Shown in pieces: positions 3,684 through 6,497 of a DNA stretch of 6,497 nt. The stretch is taken from assembly GCA_942492445.1 (NCBI GenBank), contig CALOEW010000022.1:1-6497 (forward strand). Direction: 5' to 3'. How positions within the stretch are numbered: the first letter of the stretch is position 1; each line of letters opens with the position of its first letter. The notes beneath the pieces were generated by a model. That model was not told the origin of the DNA and made no database searches. It saw nothing but the letters and a program-made list of their open reading frames with translations. This stretch comes from NORP240 sp942492445. GTDB taxonomy: Bacteria > Pseudomonadota > Gammaproteobacteria > Pseudomonadales > Pseudohongiellaceae. Both the position numbers and the translations under genes were made by a program.

Positions 3684-6143
3684 GTGATTTGCGCTGTGAG
3701 TAATCTCATTTCCCGACATGGTACTTTCTCGCAGTTAATTGCCTTTCAGCTCGTGCTGATGTTGCTTCTGGTGTTCCCACCACCTGCACAGACTGCGGAC
3801 GTGGTGGATCCTGACTACATTCCCCAGGCCAAGGCAACACTGGATCGTATCGAAAAACAGCTTGTGTCCGCAGAAACGGCAACCAGGGAGGAGCTCAAAG
3901 TCTACGAAAACGAGCTCGATAGTATTCGTTCCCCTGCGCAGAGGTGTGTGGCGACAACAGATAAAGAGCTTGTCAAACTGGAAAAAGAGCTCGCGATACT
4001 CCAGCCCGGGAAAGCCAAGGACGCCAATGCGGAGAAGACTGCAGAGACCAAGCGCGATGAACAGGCACCGGAAGCGATCTCGCCCGAGATCGCACGGCAA
4101 CTGAAAGAACAGCAGGACAGGAAAGCAAGCCTCGCTGAGCAGCTTGCGACCTGCAAACTGATTCTACTCCGCGTCGGGGACCTGCAAGCACAGGCAGACA
4201 GTTACCTGGGTGATATCCGGACACGGCAATTACTGGCCCGCGGCCCCAACCTGATCGAGGTCGTTCAGACAAACCTGGACGAACCCGGGCACTGGTTAGA
4301 CTTCACGACCCGGCTGGCGGTGAAATCCACCGGCTGGGATGCGGTCCATCCCGTGCACCTGCTAGGCGCCGCAGCGGCCGGTGTGTTGTGCTTCATTCTG
4401 GGCAGCCTTGTCCTGCGGAGAACCCGAACCCGGGCGACCCGCATGAAGGTGCAGGAAAAGGAAGTGTCGGCAGGCCTGGTACAGGCCGCACTTGCCTGTT
4501 TTGCCAGCTATGCGCCCGTTATCCTTGCCCTGGGTGGTATCAGTGCCTATTTTGTACTCATCCCGCGTGCGGATGGTGATTTATCCTTTGTCATCTATCT
4601 GGTACGCAGCTTGCTGGCTTATTTCATCATAGCAGCCGGTATCAGAACTCTGCTCAGCCCCTGTCCACCTGCGAGCCATTATCTTGCGCTCGATAAATCC
4701 ATTGCGCAGCAACTCAGCCGGCGGAGTCGTGTACTTGTACTGGTTGCGCTGTTCTGGTGGCTGTTACAAAAACTCCAGGCTGACGGCCTGATCGATGAGT
4801 CCATGTTCACACTGGCCAGACATGGCGTCGGCCTGGCCTGGGTCCTGAATGTCATCTGGGTTATCTGGCTGCTGCGCCGTCTCGAGGGCTGGCGGGACAA
4901 ATGGACAGTACCGATGCTGCTCAGCCTCGCATTGCTCAGTGGTCTGGTCGCCAGCTGGATTGGCTACATAAACCTGGGCGACCTGGTAATAAGGGGCATC
5001 AGCAGAACCCTGATACTGCTTGGTCTGGTAATGGTACTGGGCCAGTTTTTCTCTGATCTGTTCGATGGCCTCGATGAGGGCCGTTATCAATGGCAACAAA
5101 CGGTACGCCGGGTCGTCGGGCTCAAGGGCGAGGAATATATACCCGGTCTTGACTGGCTGAGACTGCTTGTGAAACTCGGGCTCTGGATTGGCACGATTAT
5201 GCTGGTGCTCAATGTCTGGGGTGCCGAGGAGACCCTGGGTATTATTGTACGGTTCTTCCGGGACGGTTTCGTGCTTGCCGGAATTGAGATTGTTCCCGGC
5301 CATCTGCTCTGGGCGATCCTTGTCTTCTCCGCGCTGCTCAGCCTGTCACGCTGGATGAAAGTGCGGCTGAATACGAAATGGCTCGCCAAGACACGCATGG
5401 AGCACAGCGCCCGGGAGGCGCTGGTCACCACCTTTGGCTATGTCGCTATTGCAGTTTCCATCCTCATTGCCCTGTCAATCGCCGGGATCAAGTTTACCAA
5501 TCTGGCCATCATTGCCGGTGCACTGTCGGTGGGTATCGGCTTCGGTTTACAGAACATTGTGAATAATTTCATATCCGGCCTGATCATGCTGGTGGAACGC
5601 CCTGTCAGAAGCGGAGACTGGATCGTTGTCGGGAACACCGAGGGCTATGTCAAGGACATCAGCATCCGCACAACCACTATCCAGACTTTTGACCGGGCCG
5701 AGGTAATCGTACCGAACTCGGATCTCATCTCCGGCCAGGTGACCAATTGGACGCTGCGCAGCCGATGGGGACGGATCAAGGTACCTGTTGGTGTTGCCTA
5801 CGGCAGCGATACAGCCATGGTCAAGGCTACCCTGCTGGAAATCGTGAACAACCATGATGAAATTATCAAGGGCAACCCGGAACTGTCTGAGCCACGCGTT
5901 CTGTTTATCGGCTTCGGTGATAGCGCGCTCAGTTTCGAGGTACGCGCCTTCGTTCGTAATATCGAACAACGCTGGAACGTGATTAGTGACATCAATTTCG
6001 CTATTGATGAGGCGTTCCGCAAACACGGTATTGAGATTCCCTTCCCGCAGCGTGATCTCAACTTTCGTGGACCCTTGCAAATCGATCGTGACCCGAAGGG
6101 GAGGGATGAAGTACCCGGTAGCGGGGCGCCTTCCCAGCCATAG
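3684..6143 (+). CDS. Large MscS-family mechanosensitive channel (MscK-like, with periplasmic coiled coil)
   Basis: An 819-residue inner-membrane channel that would release solutes when membrane tension rises on hypo-osmotic shock. Residues 17-38 form a signal peptide (hydrophobic core LVLMLLLVF, probable cut after AQTA). Residues about 41-210 are a periplasmic, helix-rich, coiled-coil-like region with RQLLARGP near 181-188, consistent with the DUF3772 type of N-terminal domain. About eleven hydrophobic segments follow, roughly at 226-245, 266-292, 302-322, 348-363, 380-398, 410-430, 438-456, 492-512, 538-556, 580-602 and 606-637. The last is the pore helix of MscS proteins, with the Gly/Ala-rich LSVGIGFGLQNIVNNFISGL and then ERPVRSGDWI. 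The C-terminal vestibule part runs from about 645 to 797 (EVIVPNSDLIS, PFPQRDL), and a polar tail ends the protein. The start is GTG; the frame is closed upstream by a TGA at 3672. GTG at 3696 is an alternative, and neither has a clear Shine-Dalgarno. It is longer than MscS (286 residues) and shorter than MscK. Confidence 0.94.
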   Translation: MICAVSNLISRHGTFSQLIAFQLVLMLLLVFPPPAQTADVVDPDYIPQAKATLDRIEKQLVSAETATREELKVYENELDSIRSPAQRCVATTDKELVKLEKELAILQPGKAKDANAEKTAETKRDEQAPEAISPEIARQLKEQQDRKASLAEQLATCKLILLRVGDLQAQADSYLGDIRTRQLLARGPNLIEVVQTNLDEPGHWLDFTTRLAVKSTGWDAVHPVHLLGAAAAGVLCFILGSLVLRRTRTRATRMKVQEKEVSAGLVQAALACFASYAPVILALGGISAYFVLIPRADGDLSFVIYLVRSLLAYFIIAAGIRTLLSPCPPASHYLALDKSIAQQLSRRSRVLVLVALFWWLLQKLQADGLIDESMFTLARHGVGLAWVLNVIWVIWLLRRLEGWRDKWTVPMLLSLALLSGLVASWIGYINLGDLVIRGISRTLILLGLVMVLGQFFSDLFDGLDEGRYQWQQTVRRVVGLKGEEYIPGLDWLRLLVKLGLWIGTIMLVLNVWGAEETLGIIVRFFRDGFVLAGIEIVPGHLLWAILVFSALLSLSRWMKVRLNTKWLAKTRMEHSAREALVTTFGYVAIAVSILIALSIAGIKFTNLAIIAGALSVGIGFGLQNIVNNFISGLIMLVERPVRSGDWIVVGNTEGYVKDISIRTTTIQTFDRAEVIVPNSDLISGQVTNWTLRSRWGRIKVPVGVAYGSDTAMVKATLLEIVNNHDEIIKGNPELSEPRVLFIGFGDSALSFEVRAFVRNIEQRWNVISDINFAIDEAFRKHGIEIPFPQRDLNFRGPLQIDRDPKGRDEVPGSGAPSQP

Positions 6144-6191
6144 CGTATTCGTGGTAATGCGTGTAAAAACGGTTCTTTATTCTGTAACAAC

Positions 6192-6197
6192 AGGGGA
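6192..6197 (+). promoter_or_regulatory. Shine-Dalgarno of the lipoprotein gene
   Basis: AGGGGA lies 8 nt before the ATG at 6206-6208. It fixes the start of the lipoprotein, whose signal peptide begins at once. Confidence 0.7.
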
Positions 6198-6205
6198 TCT
6201 GGATT

Positions 6206-6497
6206 ATGTTGCGCCTGTCGGTTCAAGCCGTCGCTCTATTGCAGTTCCTGCTGTTGCTGGTGGGTTGTGCTGCCTCACCACCGCAAACCGAGCCACTCGA
6301 CTACCGCGCCCGGGCTGAAACCCAATCCGATGGTGGTGTACGGGTATCAGCCGTGGTCCTGAGCCCAGAGGAAACAGTGGACACCTTTTCCATGCCGCTC
6401 GCACAGAAGGGGATTCAACCCGTGTGGGTGGAGATCGACAACCAGGAAGAGGAGGAATTTGCACCAATGCTGCTCAGCATTGACCCGGATTACTTCA
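6206..6497 (+). CDS. Outer-membrane-type lipoprotein, 5' part only (possibly LssY_C-like)
   Basis: The frame runs off the window after 97 codons. A type II signal peptide is clear: basic start MLRL, hydrophobic core ALLQFLLLL, lipobox LVGC with the lipidated cysteine at C21. The residue after it is Ala, not Asp, so by the Lol rule the mature protein should go to the outer membrane. The mature part starts with a linker (ASPPQTEPLDY), then a beta-rich segment (RARAETQSDGGVRVSAVVLS), then FSMPLAQKGIQPVWVEIDN, ending in LSIDPDYF at the edge. The stretch GIQPVW(L/V)EI followed by DPDYF is reminiscent of the N-terminal part of LssY_C-like proteins, a family of unknown role; this is from memory and uncertain. 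It starts 62 nt after the channel gene, with no terminator between, so the two are probably co-transcribed. Confidence 0.83.
   Translation, partial: MLRLSVQAVALLQFLLLLVGCAASPPQTEPLDYRARAETQSDGGVRVSAVVLSPEETVDTFSMPLAQKGIQPVWVEIDNQEEEEFAPMLLSIDPDYF

Noticed and set aside
4764..6226. Several long minus-strand frames under the channel gene (e.g. 4764-5303, 5547-6080)
   Set aside because: They mirror the codon structure of the channel on the opposite strand and show no protein pattern.

Overview
The window looks like an ordinary chromosomal stretch of a free-living Gram-negative bacterium, most likely a gammaproteobacterium. This is inferred from protein style: an AraC regulator with an arabinose-binding-like N-terminal domain, a large MscK-like mechanosensitive channel, a classical lipobox lipoprotein, an orphan receiver protein and a small Arg-rich protein with repeated DRR motifs. 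Base composition is balanced and the reading frames show typical proteobacterial codon use. I see no tRNA, rRNA, CRISPR array, insertion sequence or phage gene.

Layout. (1) 1-575, minus strand: a clear small HMA-fold protein without the metal-binding CxxC (342-575) and, downstream of it, a weak candidate for a short C-terminally membrane-anchored protein or gene remnant (58-246). (2) 576-941: a non-coding regulatory stretch with a near-consensus FNR-type box (669-682) and a second short dyad (702-716). (3) 942-1112, plus: a 56-residue Arg-rich small protein. (4) 1113-1387: the leader of the AraC-family gene, carrying a perfect 10-bp inverted repeat and a matching half-site. (5) 1388-2389, plus: the AraC-family regulator. 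(6) 2475-2699, minus: an open frame with strong coding-type base periodicity but no ATG start. (7) 2825-3217, plus: a stand-alone receiver-domain protein. (8) 3218-3683: mostly unexplained, with one short dyad and a 29-codon CxxC micro-ORF. (9) 3684-6143, plus: a large multi-spanning MscS-family channel with a signal peptide and periplasmic coiled coil. (10) 6206-6497, plus: the N-terminal part of a lipoprotein, cut by the window edge, probably in one operon with the channel.

Functional reading. The channel and lipoprotein probably form an envelope or osmotic-stress unit. The HMA-like gene may respond to oxygen through an FNR/ANR-type regulator. The AraC regulator and the orphan receiver stand alone and their targets cannot be read from the window. 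I did not find a convincing new multi-gene system. The best leads are the small overlooked genes (942-1112 and 2475-2699), the FNR-type box, the AraC-leader dyad, the altered acidic pocket of the receiver and a periplasmic cysteine pair in the channel.
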